64,000 nucleotides of DNA from Paraphaeosphaeria minitans (lineage: Eukaryota; Ascomycota; Dothideomycetes; Pleosporales; Didymosphaeriaceae): contig WJXW01000014.1 in the NCBI GenBank assembly GCA_015832175.1, positions 1,116,001 through 1,180,000 on the forward strand, in the 5' to 3' direction. The translations under genes and the position numbers were made by a program. The stretch's first letter is position 1. Each line of letters starts with the position of its first letter. Below are positions 1 to 14,634 of the stretch, in pieces. The notes beneath the pieces were generated by a model that ran no database searches, was not told where the DNA came from, and saw only the letters and a program-made list of their open reading frames with translations.

Positions 1-1695
1 GAAGCACAAGACCGGTGCAGCCGCTGAAGGGCTCTTTGCTATCCAATCTACAGCCAACGGCAAACGCGAATAGAGGCCACAGGCCCAAAGTCGCCGGACC
101 AGGTGACGAAGAGCGCGGTCAAGAGAAGTCTACCGTTGTAGCCAAGAACAAGCATAAGAGTCAGGCGCTGAGTACTCCAGGCCAGGGAAACTCGAGCTCC
201 GAGGCACACATCTTAGGAAAATTGAATAATATACACAGCGGTGACGAGCCTAGTAGGACTAATGCTTTGAAGATCGAGGAGAGTGTAGCATCGAGAAAAC
301 GGACTGCTGCCAGCATCACGCCTTCAACGCCGCGCTCCAAACGGGCCAAACTGGATCACGATGAGATGGATGCGAACGCAGAAGTAGACGAGTCTACGTC
401 CATGAAGCCTCCTAGCACAGTCGCTCCTGTAAGGGTTCTTGAAGAGCCATCGAGCCCTTGTGGCAGTCGAAGCATGCAGGCTCCGCCCAAACCAGCCGTG
501 GAGCGCATGACCTCACCAAACACAAATTCTACGGTACGGTCACGAAAACAAGCCGATGAGCGTCGAACACCGGTATGAGCTATTGAAACACCCTGTTTGA
601 ACTCACACTGACATTGTACCCGCATTTTAGGTGCACCAGCTCGGCAAGCGGGGTCACTCTGGCATGTCTGCCAATTTGGAACTTCTTTCGAGCAACAGCA
701 AACCAACTCCTGCATCACCTCGTGCAGCCTCCACAGCAATTTCGGGGCATGCGGACCAGGACCAGGTCATCCTGGAGCAGGCGCAAGGAGAGTACAAGAT
801 CGAAAAGAGCGATCCTTTCCGGGCGAATCGTCGAAAGGTCAACGAGTTCATTCGCAGGCTCACCGGAAATACGGGGCAACAAGCAAAGCCCGCAGAAGGA
901 AAGTCTCAAGAATACCCAATCGAGCTGGGTGATAGCCCAAGCAGCGCCTCTAGTGAAGCTCTTCCGCCACCGAAACAGAGGCCGGTGACAAAGTCAAGTC
1001 ATGCCGGCATTTCTCAACCCATCGAAATGCCCCAAATTCGACCACCAGAGCGCTCACGCAGCCGATTCGTAGAACGACCGGTTGCCAAACCCCCACCGAC
1101 GATGAATAACCCTAAAGTTCACCCAGGCCACCTTTCACGGCACGAAACGTCTCCCTATGACGGTAATGTTCGAGACCTCCAAGGGTCAGTAAAATCTCTT
1201 CAAACTAATAATGTTGAGATCGAGGGTGATACGCTAGTTGACTTCGAGGAGCCACGACAAGTTCACGACGAGACCCCCTTACCCCATCTCAGGTCATCGC
1301 CTCCGCCAATGGGTTCACCAAGCAGCCATAGCTCGACTTCTGCAGAATCTGAACCTAAGACTGATCATCCCGTCCCAACATCTCAAGCCGAGGAGATGGA
1401 ATGGGAGGCTAGCCTGCAACCTTACCAGCGCGATCTGAAAGACCAACTGCTCCGTGTCTCCAATCGTGTCTTGCAACACATCATCGATAACGAGTCTGCT
1501 GCCAGCGATATCGCAGACACCTACGGCAAAGATGGACAGCATTCGTTGAACCTACTGTTCAAGAGCCATGAACAAGAGTTTGACTCCATGCACAAAGGTG
1601 TCAAACAGAAAAAGGCCAAGTTGAACGAAGCAACCGAAAAAGTGTTGTCGAAGCTTCGCCGGGAGCGTCGGACGATTGAGGATGAGGGTGAATGA
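1..1695 (+). CDS. Uncharacterised disordered protein with C-terminal coiled coil (5' partial)
   Basis: The reading frame is already open at the left edge, so the true start lies upstream of the window. Exon a ends at 572; an intron runs 573-630 (GTATGA...TTTTAG) and exon b runs 631-1695, joined in phase 0, giving about 540 visible residues. Most of the protein is low-complexity, rich in Ser, Pro, Lys and Glu, with basic clusters such as RKRTAAS and PRSKRAK that could be nuclear localisation signals. The last 90 residues (from about 1,420) are predicted-helical and heptad-like, with a Lys/Arg/Glu-rich tail ending in KLRRERRTIEDEGE. That tail resembles nuclear coiled-coil proteins in style, but I recognise no family. 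Function unknown. It converges on ATG10. The coding call is firm; identity is not. Confidence 0.75.
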
Positions 1696-2154
1696 GTACT
1701 ACCTGCGCACTAGCTAACGAATACCTGATCTCCACTGTTTCGACTTTTATGTGTACGATACGGCGGTAACGATACCAGATATGACACTCCGATGGCGCTT
1801 ATTGTATGGATGGAAATGTGCAATAAGCCATTTTTTTGAAGCCAAGGTTTTGGCATGATGAACTAATGTGCTGCTGGAATCTGCATGGGTTCGCAGCCAC
1901 CCTGATGGTCAAGGGTCATATCTCGCAGCGACAGGGGGCGATGCCTTGCGCCAGGGATGTACGTTGATAGTTTCATCGACTAGATGCACAACCCACTGAT
2001 GAATGAAATGAATAAAAAGTCCACAAACACGGGGTTTGTTGACTGTCGTGAGTTGTATGACACATTTTTATTGTGAAATATTACGAACAGTCTGAAAATA
2101 TTGCGAAAGATGAGCCCAATGCCACCGACTTTCGAGAATGGTTCAGTTGTCCCG
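1696..2154. other. Convergent intergenic region
   Basis: The 3' ends of the coiled-coil gene (+) and ATG10 (-) face each other. I see only presumed 3' UTR sequence, with short A/T runs near 1,829 and 2,070-2,100. No further gene was seen. Confidence 0.6.
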
Positions 2155-2903
2155 TTAGGCCTTTTCTGTCAGTTCACTTGCCTTTAAAAAGAGCTCAATT
2201 TGCACATCCAACCCGACAGTCTTACCCATAGCCCCAATCCACATCAGCAAATACTCGATGGGCGATACCTCCCTCGCGCCCAGACTGGCCTCTATCACCT
2301 GTGCTGTACGGCAAGGGTGGATGAAGAACACGGGTCGGTTGAGGATCGGGTGGTCCTACGCATGGCACTTTAGTCGGTCAATCCAAACGTGCAATGTGGT
2401 TATAAAAACAAGAATACGTAAAGATGAAGAGAGGAAGGACGTACAGTGATGGTGACGCCTCCCAAAACGCCCACGTCTTTCGTCTGCTCGACGTGCTCGG
2501 GAGCAATCATGTACGAGTACAGCGTGTCCATGGTAGGCGGATAGCGGTGCAAGGTGTCGGAGACGTAGAAGTAGAGCACCGGTACACGGTACGATGGGGA
2601 AAGAAGGACGTCGTAGTGTACGATTGGGGGGTTGTTTGTCATGCTGTGAAGTCTCTCGTCGTCGTCGTCGTCGTCGTCTTCGATTTCGGGGCCCTCGTGT
2701 GCGAACTCGTCCTGGTGGGAGTTTGCAACGACAGGTAGCTCCTTGGCTATGCGTAACATGTTTTCTGTGGGATCGAGGGTGACGTCTAGCCATCTTCGCT
2801 TCTTGAGAGCATCTTGAAGCGCATCGAACGAGTTGACCAGAGCTGTGCAGGCGGTGTGGAACTCGGGGGTTGAAAGGTGGGGAGGGGACACTACGGGCTT
2901 CAT
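2155..2903 (-). CDS. ATG10: Atg10-like E2 enzyme of autophagy
   Basis: Atg10 is the E2-like enzyme that passes the ubiquitin-like Atg12 from Atg7 to Atg5 during autophagosome formation in the cytosol. Exon 1 is 2903-2445 and exon 2 is 2355-2155 on the minus strand, joined in phase 0 across an 89-nt intron, giving 219 aa. The ATG at 2903 is chosen because the family's N-terminus begins close to this point; a GTG seven codons upstream has no support. Exon 1 carries the VHYDVLLSPSYRVPVLYFY strand region, followed by an acidic D-run (2,660-2,690). Exon 2 starts DHPILNRPVFFIHPCRTAQ, which contains the HPC motif with the catalytic cysteine of Atg10. Length is normal for filamentous fungi. A reading confined to exon 1 would miss the active site altogether. 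Confidence 0.9.
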
Positions 2904-3699
2904 CGCTGCAGGATCCAGTGCCACAACATCACGGGACGAGGTTGATGCTCGAAGGGTCCCTCCTCAGAGGCGTGGAGGGTGCCTGTGCCTGCATGGTGCT
3001 AGATCGGGTTAGATGGTGATAGCTTGGCATACCTAGTGGTCACATGATAGGGCGTTTAGCGTGACGCGTAGGCACCCGATTTGGCGAGTTATTTTACGCT
3101 GCCTCAGTGGTGTGCTACGACGTTTGCTTGGGCTTCCTGTAGGAGACGGAAAGTCATCGGTAAGACTGCAAGGGATGAAATCGCCTGGTAGCTTGAATCC
3201 GGAAGGGAAAGCGTCACTGTTGCGACTAGAATCTGTGTCTATTGGCAGACCTGCCACAAACGCGCGCGACGAAAAGACGAAAATGTAGGGGCGCTTCAAA
3301 GCCATGGGGTGTCGTAGCGATATGGATTGTGCGTCGTATTGCAGGTATTCTCAGGCCTTATCGTGAGCGTCGCAAGGAATCGGCACACGTCCTGGTGCGA
3401 TCGTGGAGCAGAGAGATCCGTGGGACCGCGACTCGATACGATCAAACATGTGGATTGTTTGGCGATAGTGCTGCTAGGGCAAATGATTGCGGCGAGACGT
3501 CATTCGGCGATTGGGACGGAGGTCTTGGCGTCGAGGCGCCCTTCCTAAGCCGGACCAGTGAGGCAGCCGCTTTCGAAACCATCGCCCGTACATCCTCGAC
3601 TCCTTCCTCCGTCGAAGGAGATGCCCAAATCACCCTGAATTGCTCTGTAACCGAGCAAGGCGCTGATTAGGCATAGTTCCGCTTCCGCAGCAATCCATC
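2904..3699. other. Divergent promoter region, ATG10 / FHA kinase
   Basis: About 800 nt between two divergently transcribed genes. Short open frames on both strands have no recognisable content. No clear TATA box or repeat was seen. Confidence 0.5.
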
Positions 3700-5919
<2,220 letters not shown>

Positions 5920-6986
5920 TTCTGAAGTACCAAAGCAGATCAGGTGTCACGATACGGGCGTCAAGCGGCGTTTTGGTTGCGATACGGGACGTGTCTAGAA
6001 TGGCATACTTTCCCAGGTTATTGGTCACTGGCCGGTTTGGAGTTTGGAGCTTATCAGAACTGTCATCGTAACGCATGGTTGCGATGCAGACCTTGAAAAG
6101 GACTGATCTCACACATGGCTAAGATGTTCGCGGACATGGTCTGAGTGATCGATTCAATGTACGTTCTAACGTGCGTATGGCCTGTTCGAGCTTCGCTTAG
6201 CCGTGGAGGATTACTCAAGGACTCAAATTACACATGTGTACAACACGCTACATGCCAAACTGTCCCAGCAGATTTGAAAGGTACAACTGCCCCATCCAAT
6301 GGATGGCTCGACATATGTTATTGCGGTGACGTCCAGTACTCTAGTTAACCAAGCCACTGACCAGGTCCCCAGCGTTCCTCAATCTCTGAGGGGCTACTAT
6401 GTCGACATCTTCGGTTGATCAAACCCACGGGCTTCGCTTCGTGATAGACTTCCGATTCCGCAGTGTTCACAGCTGCCTACGCTGAATTGTAAACACACAT
6501 GGTAGAACAGGTTCAATTGTTAGGAGCGAAGTAGTATTCTATGCCGACATCGGCCGCCGCGGTGCCGTTGCTGACGTGAAGAGGATCCTTTTCGCAATTA
6601 GGGCGTCAGTCACCCTTTGTGTTGGTCTCTGGTTGTTGGCTAAAGAATATAGGAAGATCCTCTGCCCGTGAAACATCCGCACCCTACAAATCACTAGTGG
6701 TTAAAGCACCGCCGATGTAGTCACTTGCGAAGGATCTGTGGAGAATACTATTGACCATTCATATGGTGTTACCCAGCGCCACCTAACGCCAAGCCCAGCT
6801 AAAACCTGCCAACAGCAGGGAAGAAGTATTCAGAGATACACTCAACCGGCGCCACGTTATCCAACCGGGAGAGGAATGAAGGCGCTCAAGCTCTAGATCA
6901 AGTCTGCAGGTGTGCAGTGGAACCTACCAGCGGGTTAGCCTCCTCGCTCCTCCCCTTGGGAGGAGGAATGTCCTGTTCAAGAGAAC
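5920..6986. other. Convergent intergenic region
   Basis: About 1.07 kb between the 3' ends of the kinase (+) and the secreted protein (-). Both strands were read: no extended ORF, no tRNA-like A/B-box pair and no repeat was seen. Confidence 0.5.
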
Positions 6987-7634
6987 TTAGCTACGGGAGC
7001 ACTTGTGTAATCGGAGGTACGCAGGGCATATACATACATCCGGGAAACGACCATGGTGGCAGCGTGTGCTGCGAATTTTGTTGTCCCAATTAGACGGCAA
7101 GTGATTGAGGCGAATCACGCCTTTCCACCACATCGTATCGCCGGAGCAATCGGTTGAGCTTCTCCAGGTTAGCATCAGGGCAGACGGTGTACGGTATCGC
7201 TGGCTACTCACGCGTAGTTGAAGCAGTAGAAGGGGAGGCCTTGCTGGTTCTTGAACGACTCGAGGGACTGGGTACGTGTAAGCTTGGGGTTGGAGAGCAC
7301 GGAATGGAGATGGTACTTACAGAGATGCCGCCCTTGTTGTCGACATCGACCCAGACCATGCACGTCGAGTACTTGACCATGATGCGGTCGATGTGGTACC
7401 ACAAGCCTCGTCGATTGGGCTCGGTGAAGAGCACGAGCTGGAGATGTCAGAGCGGCGTCTTTGCGAAGGCTTGGGACTGCTCACCATGTTGTAATTGGGC
7501 AGATTCGTAGTACCATGGGTGTCAGGCTCCTGGGCAGTCATGTTCATGAGTGCGGGAGGGGCAGGCTCATCGATTGGCAGAGCGGTACCCAGGACGGCCA
7601 GCATCAAAGCGACAGCAAGAGTGAGGAGCCGCAT
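6987..7634 (-). CDS. Small secreted cysteine-containing protein, beta/gamma-crystallin-like (effector candidate)
   Basis: Four exons on the minus strand: 7634-7485, 7437-7321, 7267-7212 and 7161-6987, all in phase, 165 aa. Introns are 47, 53 and 50 nt, the last with a TGCTAAC branch site. The N-terminus MRLLTLAVALMLAVLGTALP is a clear signal peptide (cleavage about residue 20). The mature part has seven Cys and two similar halves, each opening with a strand-plus-Gly pattern and closing with an ISSLES or KIRSTRC turn, as in beta/gamma-crystallin Greek-key motifs seen in fungal small secreted proteins. If the third intron is retained, a TGA directly after exon 3 truncates the product and removes four of the Cys. 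Function unknown; a secreted effector or antimicrobial role is only inference. A TATAAAA lies 80 nt upstream of the ATG. Confidence 0.75.
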
Positions 7635-7713
7635 GGTTGCTTCGAGGTGTTGGTTGTGGTAAGAACTTGGAGGTGCAAAGCTGGAGAGCAAGATACTGAG
7701 CTTGAATCGAGGG

Positions 7714-7720
7714 TTTTATA
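7714..7720 (-). promoter_or_regulatory. TATA box of the secreted-protein gene
   Basis: TATAAAA on the minus strand (7720 to 7714), about 80 nt upstream of the ATG at 7634. This spacing implies a short 5' UTR of about 45-50 nt. Such a perfect TATA box is uncommon among the housekeeping promoters here and suits a regulated gene. Confidence 0.55.
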
Positions 7721-8829
7721 CCAAGGGCGCATGGCAAACGCCAGGAGTCAGCTGTCTAGATTGGATTCGAGAGGGGTTCATGCGCCGTAAGTAAATTCAA
7801 CCTTCGTTTGTCACCAAGAGGTAAAGTAAGCCGAAGATATGCGGAAATGGAAAGCCAAGGCATCATGTGCTATGGACTGATATTGCGTGGAGTTTCTTTC
7901 AACCACCGAATGAAATGACCTCTACGGCCTTCTTGCATCTTGGTAACGGTAGCTAACTTCAGGTGGTGAAGTTTATTTTGCGGATAAGTTGCAAAGGCCT
8001 CACACGACAGCGCCATCGAATTGTTCGTTAACACCAGCTCGAGGTATTAGCTTACAAGCAAGCGGACTAAGAGACACGGCCAACAGATCCACTGCAAACG
8101 AAAACCCACGGTCATGGTACATCGAAGGATATACAGGTCAGGTCTAAGGTTCTGATGAGCTAGGGACTGTGAGCCTGGAGACTCTTTGTGAGTTGATCGA
8201 CCTAAAACGATGCACGCATACATGTCAGACGTACGCATCGCCTTATCAGTCATTGCAACCCCGGGGTTCTGTAAAGCATGCAGTCTTTGAACTGGCAACA
8301 CGATGCACTTACTACGAGGTGCCTAGATTGAGTATGACCATGGCCATGGCCATGGTTCGAGTTGTACATGCTACATAATCTCTTGTTCTATTCTTTGAAT
8401 AACAAGCGAAACACACGGCGGGAAATTCTGTTGCTACCTGGCGGTAAGCTACAGAACACAAAAAAGGGGCTTGGTGAGAAACCCATTAGTAAGTCAGCGA
8501 ATTTGGTCGAGCAGTGCTTTTGAGGACGCTGGGGCCACCAATCGCGTGAGCGAGAATGTTGAGTACGCGTTAACCGTACGACACTGGTGGGATTCGAGGC
8601 GGAACATGGCCAAATCGTGGTGTGATGAGCCGCGGTCGCGGATGTTGAGCCCCCGTGGTGCCGTGCGGCCGCCAAGAAAGCCCTCGAATACGGCAGATAC
8701 GGACGGGCATCGGACAGGGGTGGCAAGGCCCTAGCGCAAAGCGTCCCCAGGGCAATTTGACAGCTACAAGATGTCGGAACCCGCCCCCTCTCTACACCCA
8801 ACGCCTCTCGCGCTGCCGCTTTTGTCGTC
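7721..8829. other. Divergent promoter region, secreted protein / CYP51
   Basis: About 1.1 kb. It holds three tandem CCATGG hexamers at 8338-8355 and a CCAAT box at 8538-8542, about 290 nt upstream of the CYP51 start. I see no tandem promoter duplication in the 430 nt before CYP51, of the kind linked to azole resistance in some plant pathogens. Confidence 0.5.
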
Positions 8830-10500
<1,671 letters not shown>

Positions 10501-10849
10501 ACGACTGTAATGCGGCGCTGGATGTATATGAAAGAGCAAAAGGGTTCGCTTCTGGGTCCTTCCGGACGGCTTCAAGGTTGCCGGGTCCTATAAACTATTG
10601 TGATTATAATATTGAGATACGTAGTAATGAGTGCATAGCGCAACTTAGCGGCTCTGTGAAAAGAGCATTTACATCACCGCTTCTTAAAGGTAGCATCGTT
10701 CACGTCAAGTGCGATGCTTTTTTTATATATGCGGGAAGCTATTCCTTCAATGCTAAGATTCCCGCGTTTTTTACTGTTCAAAGTTGGTATCTAACCAAAG
10801 TACTGCATAGCTCATGTCGATCGTGTTCCTAGTCCCAGTCATTATCCCC
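10501..10849. other. Convergent intergenic region
   Basis: 349 nt between the CYP51 and aminotransferase stop codons, locally AT-richer than its surroundings with T runs near 10,720 and 10,770; presumed 3' UTRs. Nothing else seen. Confidence 0.55.
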
Positions 10850-12357
10850 TCAAGGCAGCTGGTCGACGGTCTGCTCGGCGCCATTGACCCCGTTCTTACC
10901 CCACTGCTGCGGCCTCTCCACATTCAAGCGCCACCCTTGCTTGTCCTCGATCTTGCCCAGCTGGATGCCCTTGAGCGTCGTGAGAAGCTTCAAGCATGCT
11001 GGGCCGGGCTCCTCGGCTGCATCCTTGTACGAGACCTTCTCGCCTTTTGATTCCAAGGTGATGGACCGGATGGGGACGAGAGCTGCGGCGGTACCAGCGG
11101 CGAGGACCTCGTCAAAGGTGTGGAGTTCCTCGTAAGGGATCTATGGTCCGTCAGTCTTGTTGGTGGAGGATGGGAAGAGGGAAAGCCTTGCCTCGCGCGA
11201 CTCGGTCTCCCAGCCGAAAGACTCGGCAATCTTGAGGATGGAATCTCCCGTCACACTCTTGATGACATTTTTGCTGTTCGACGAAACGAGCTTGTACCTG
11301 TCTCCGTTCTTCTTCACGCCAATGAATGCACTCGTCGAGAACTCGTCGATGACCGTGCGCGTCTTGCTGTCCAGGTGCAGCGTGATGCCGTACCCAGCCT
11401 TGCCAGCCTTCTCGCTCCACCGCAGCACGGGCGCGTAGTTGCCTCCGATCTTCGCCGAGCCGGTGCCCTCTGGAGCCGAACGGTCAAAGTACTCAAGGAT
11501 CAGCGCATCGACGGGATTCGTGCCGTGGTAGACACCGGTGGGGATCACGAAAACAACAAACGTGTACTCCTCCGGGGGGTTCAGACCCAGCTGCGCGGAG
11601 CTGCCGAACAGCAGCGGCCGCACGTACATGGCGGCCCCGGTCTCGTGGGGCGGGACGTACGCGGCGTTCATGCCGACGGCGAGCCGGCAGCAATTGAGGA
11701 AGTGGTCGGTGGGGACTTCGGGCATGGAGACGAACGAGGCCGAGTGCTGCATGCGCTCAGCGTTCTTCTGCGGGCGGAAGATGCTGATGTTGCCGTCCGG
11801 GCCGCGGAAGGCTTTGAGGCCTTCGTAGCATTGCTGGCCGTAGTTCAGGGCGGGCGCCATGCCGTGGATGCGGAGGAAGGGATCCTCGACGAAGGTGGGG
11901 GTGGTCCATTGGCCGGTCTTGACGGAGTAGTGAGATTCGACGTGGCCGGCGACTGGGGGGCTTAGCTATTGCTTTGGGATGTAGAAGAGAGATGTGTGGA
12001 TAGTGCGAATGATTGAAAAAGCATCCAAATCCCACAAAGTGGTGAATTCAAAGGGGCGAGGGTGATGTCATGGGACGTTCACTCCATTTCTAGCGTATCC
12101 CATCTCTTTTAAATATTCTTGGATTCTTTTACTGAGTCTTGACAGAGCGAACACGGAAAAGGCTTCAACGGCAAAAGAACGTCAAAAGACCAGACAAGGG
12201 GATTAAGGCTTACCTTCCCGAATCTTGAAGCCTACATTGCTCCAATCTGCAAAGTAGTCAGTCCCATGGCCTGCCACGGGCAGCACCCCGTTTACAGGGC
12301 TTATAGTACTGCAGACATACCAATGGTGTTTACCGGGGGCGGGGGGTAGTCAGACAT
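10850..12357 (-). CDS. Branched-chain-amino-acid aminotransferase (BCAT)
   Basis: PLP enzyme that interconverts Leu, Ile and Val with their 2-oxo acids. Four exons on the minus strand: 12357-12321, 12246-12214, 11952-11192, 11140-10850; 373 aa, phases consistent. Seen: IDWSNVGFKIRE start, GMAPALNYGQQCYEGLKAFRG-type substrate loop, ETGAAMYVRP, and KIGGNYAPVL, where the Lys is the expected PLP anchor. The start MSDYPPPPVN has no mitochondrial presequence, so the predicted product is cytosolic; an alternative first exon could change that. Intron 2 is long (261 nt). Intron 3 (11191-11141, 51 nt) begins GC, not GT (GAG|GCAAGG...CCATAG), and its removal restores the family sequence ESRE-IPYEELHTFDEV. 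No canonical donor is available nearby, so this looks like a true GC-AG intron. Confidence 0.93.
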
Positions 12358-12868
12358 GATGATAGCGCAAGGTAGGATCTGATCAGTACGTTGGAATTGG
12401 GTTTGGAGTCAGGCCCACACGAGAACCAGAATTTCGTAGTCTTGGTATTTGAGGCTCATGAGTGGCGCGCTGCGATATCGGTGCGTCGGACCGACCTGCA
12501 TACGACGCGTAGAGCACTTACCTAGCGCTCCATTGCTGGCGCCAGCTTGCCATGGTGTCATTGCTCTCACGACTTGTGCCCATGTTTGTTTTACGAAGAG
12601 CGAGGCTCTCTTGGGAAGAGTGATGCACAATGCGGCAATGAATGTGTGAAATGGCGTCGGGCAAGAATTAAGCGAGCGGACCTCGAAACGATGCTGTTCG
12701 GAACGCTGGGGAGTCCTCAATAGGGCTTGGCATGTTGGAAACAGTCCGAAACTCGATCCAAAGTCGCCAGTTGCTCAGAGCACCGACCTCCTACGATATA
12801 CATCCGACACCGACCGCGACTCCCTTCCGAATTGCACATTTATAGATTCTGCTTATATACCGTCGACT
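12358..12868. other. Divergent promoter region, BCAT / ERV2
   Basis: About 510 nt of presumed shared promoter. Short ORFs in it have no support. No clear motif was identified. Confidence 0.5.
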
Positions 12869-13559
12869 ATGGCGCCGCCCGCAGTACGGAGTCGCTTCGT
12901 GCTACTGGCCTTGTTCGGCATGGCACTCTTCACGTTCCTCATCCTTGGTGGCCACCGCTCTATGGGCGGACAACCTTCGCCGGTACAGCAAGCAAAGCTG
13001 AACATACAAGGAGAAGGGTCAAGCAGCGCCTTGCTCACGGGGCATGCGATAGCTCCCAAGCTGGGCAACGCGACGGCGAAGTACGACTGGCAGACTTGCT
13101 TCTTCTCGCGTGACAAGCTCACACATCTGACGAACTCCCAGGGCCGAGCTCGGTCGCGCAGCATGGAAAGTGCTCCACACGACGTTCGCCCGCTTCCCTG
13201 AAAAGCCGACCGAAGAGGAGAAAGAAGCCTTGCGGTCATACGTACACCTGTTCCAACGCTTGTACCCCTGGTACGCCACTCAGTCGTTTTCCTACGGCGT
13301 AGTCGCAGCTGGATGCAGAGCACATTGGGCTGACTGAGATTGCAGCGGAGAATGTGCCGAGCACTTCGGAAAGGTGCTGGCCAAATACCCTCCCCAAGTC
13401 TCGTCGCGGTCGGCAGCTGCCATGTGGGGCTGCATGGTACACAACGTCGTCAACAAGCGGCTTAAGAAGCCGGACTTCAACTGCGAGGACATTGGCGACG
13501 CGTATGACTGCGGGTGTGGTGATGACGATAAGAAAGACAAAGACACGGCGCCAGCGTGA
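12869..13559 (+). CDS. ERV2: ERV/ALR-type FAD sulfhydryl oxidase (Erv2-like)
   Basis: Flavin thiol oxidase that makes disulfides, passing electrons to oxygen; Erv2 acts in the ER lumen. Three exons: 12869-13080, 13142-13270, 13346-13559; 184 aa, phases 2, 2. A single N-terminal hydrophobic segment (about 9-26, FVLLALFGMALFTFLILGG) fits an ER signal anchor rather than a mitochondrial Erv1. The core reads NATAKAELGRAAW, FARFPEKPTEEEKEALRSY, then YPCGEC, the FAD-proximal CxxC, whose first Cys codon is split by intron 2. It ends with WGCMVHNVVNKRLKKPDFNC and DAYDCGCGDDDKK; the C-terminal CGC resembles the shuttle CxC of yeast Erv2. No KDEL-type signal is seen. Family assignment firm, ER location inferred. 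Confidence 0.93.
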
Positions 13560-14634
13560 GCAATGCGCGGAGGCAAGCTTCTGGAAATTACATGCCGGCC
13601 AGGTGATCCCGCGTTCCAAGATACAGAGCACGCCAGTGGGTTCTTTGTTAGAGACACCTGTCCTATGACCGCAGCCCGGAAAACGCTATTGGGACCGACA
13701 AAGGCGAAGGGCAAGGAGGCGCAAGCTGAGACAAGGTACCCCAGGGTCGCAACAAGCGCGAGCGAGTCTCGGCTCGGTCAGCGATGGGCAAATACCTATG
13801 GGAGGGGTGCTGGGGCGCAAGTCACTCAGCGCAAGTCACTCAACGCAAGTCACTCAGCACAAGTCACTCCGCACAAGTCACCCCGGATGCTAGCGCTACA
13901 GGAAGTGTAGCCATGTCTTCCGAACTGGTGTTCGATTGCCGCGTTGAAGGTGGCAGGCGGGATCCAGTGGGGGAGGGACCCAGCGAGTTGGGCCTCCGAC
14001 GCTCCCGCACGCAGGTCACATCAGCCGGGGGTTTCACAGGAGGGCACGCCGCGATGGCGCTCTGGTGGACGAGGCGCGTAGATAGTGCCGGACTGGACGC
14101 GGCAAATAGAGACTCGACGTTGGCGCCTTGCCAAGCGGGCTCACAAGCAAACCGCGCCGCAAGACGGGTACTATACGGGTACGGGTACGGGTACCTGGTC
14201 ATAGCAAGCAAGAGACCCCAATTCGTATAGCTCTCTGCGTGCGACACGGTGCCTTCTGCAAGAGGGCGCATCACGACGCCGCGTCAGTCACTTGTGAGAT
14301 TGAAACGTCCGGACGCGCACCATCAAAGTGATGGACCAGCGTGGCACTCCTGGATGATGCACATGGGGGCACTCCACCAGCGTTGGACGCGGGTGGCTTG
14401 CGCTGGTTCGTCGCGTGACTATATTTAGTCTAGCAGGGGTGCGGCCGCGGCAGGAAAATACTTCGGCCCTCTCGTGTTTGATGAGCAGTCCAACACCCAG
14501 CTGCTGAAACAAGACCCCCCCCCCGCCGCTCTCGATCCGCTGCGCATCATGCCCGCGCTGCCGTAGCTCACCGACTCTTCTTCATCTACCACTGACGACC
14601 CGCCAGCGCTTCACCGCTACTTGCAAAATCCACC
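13560..14634. other. Intergenic region with minisatellite
   Basis: 1.07 kb between ERV2 and the LYAR-type gene. It holds a 14-nt x5 tandem repeat (13815-13884, listed separately), three ACGGGT hexamers (14175-14192) and a C run at about 14,513-14,522. Open frames through it are unsupported. Confidence 0.5.
13815..13884 (+). repeat. 14-nt minisatellite, 5 copies
   Basis: Five back-to-back copies of GCGCAAGTCACTCA with a few substitutions; copies 1 and 2 are identical, copies 4 and 5 drift to GCACAAGTCACYCC. It lies about 255 nt after the ERV2 stop. The unit has no dyad and no spacer, so it is not a CRISPR array. Confidence 0.9.

Noticed and set aside
8338..8395. Possible tRNA (GGTTCGAGT resembles a B box)
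   Set aside because: No matching A box or acceptor stem at the right distance; the flanking CCATGG repeats explain the sequence.
11120..11965. 281-codon open frame on the plus strand
   Set aside because: Antisense to the aminotransferase; the minus strand has family motifs and consistent splice phases.
13815..13884. CRISPR-like array
   Set aside because: Repeats are contiguous with no spacers, and the genome is eukaryotic.
14175..14194. Telomere-like ACGGGT repeats
   Set aside because: Only three units, unlike the TTAGGG fungal telomere, and in the middle of a gene-rich segment.
13784..14230. 148-codon open frame after ERV2
   Set aside because: Runs through the 14-nt minisatellite; no motif, no splice context.
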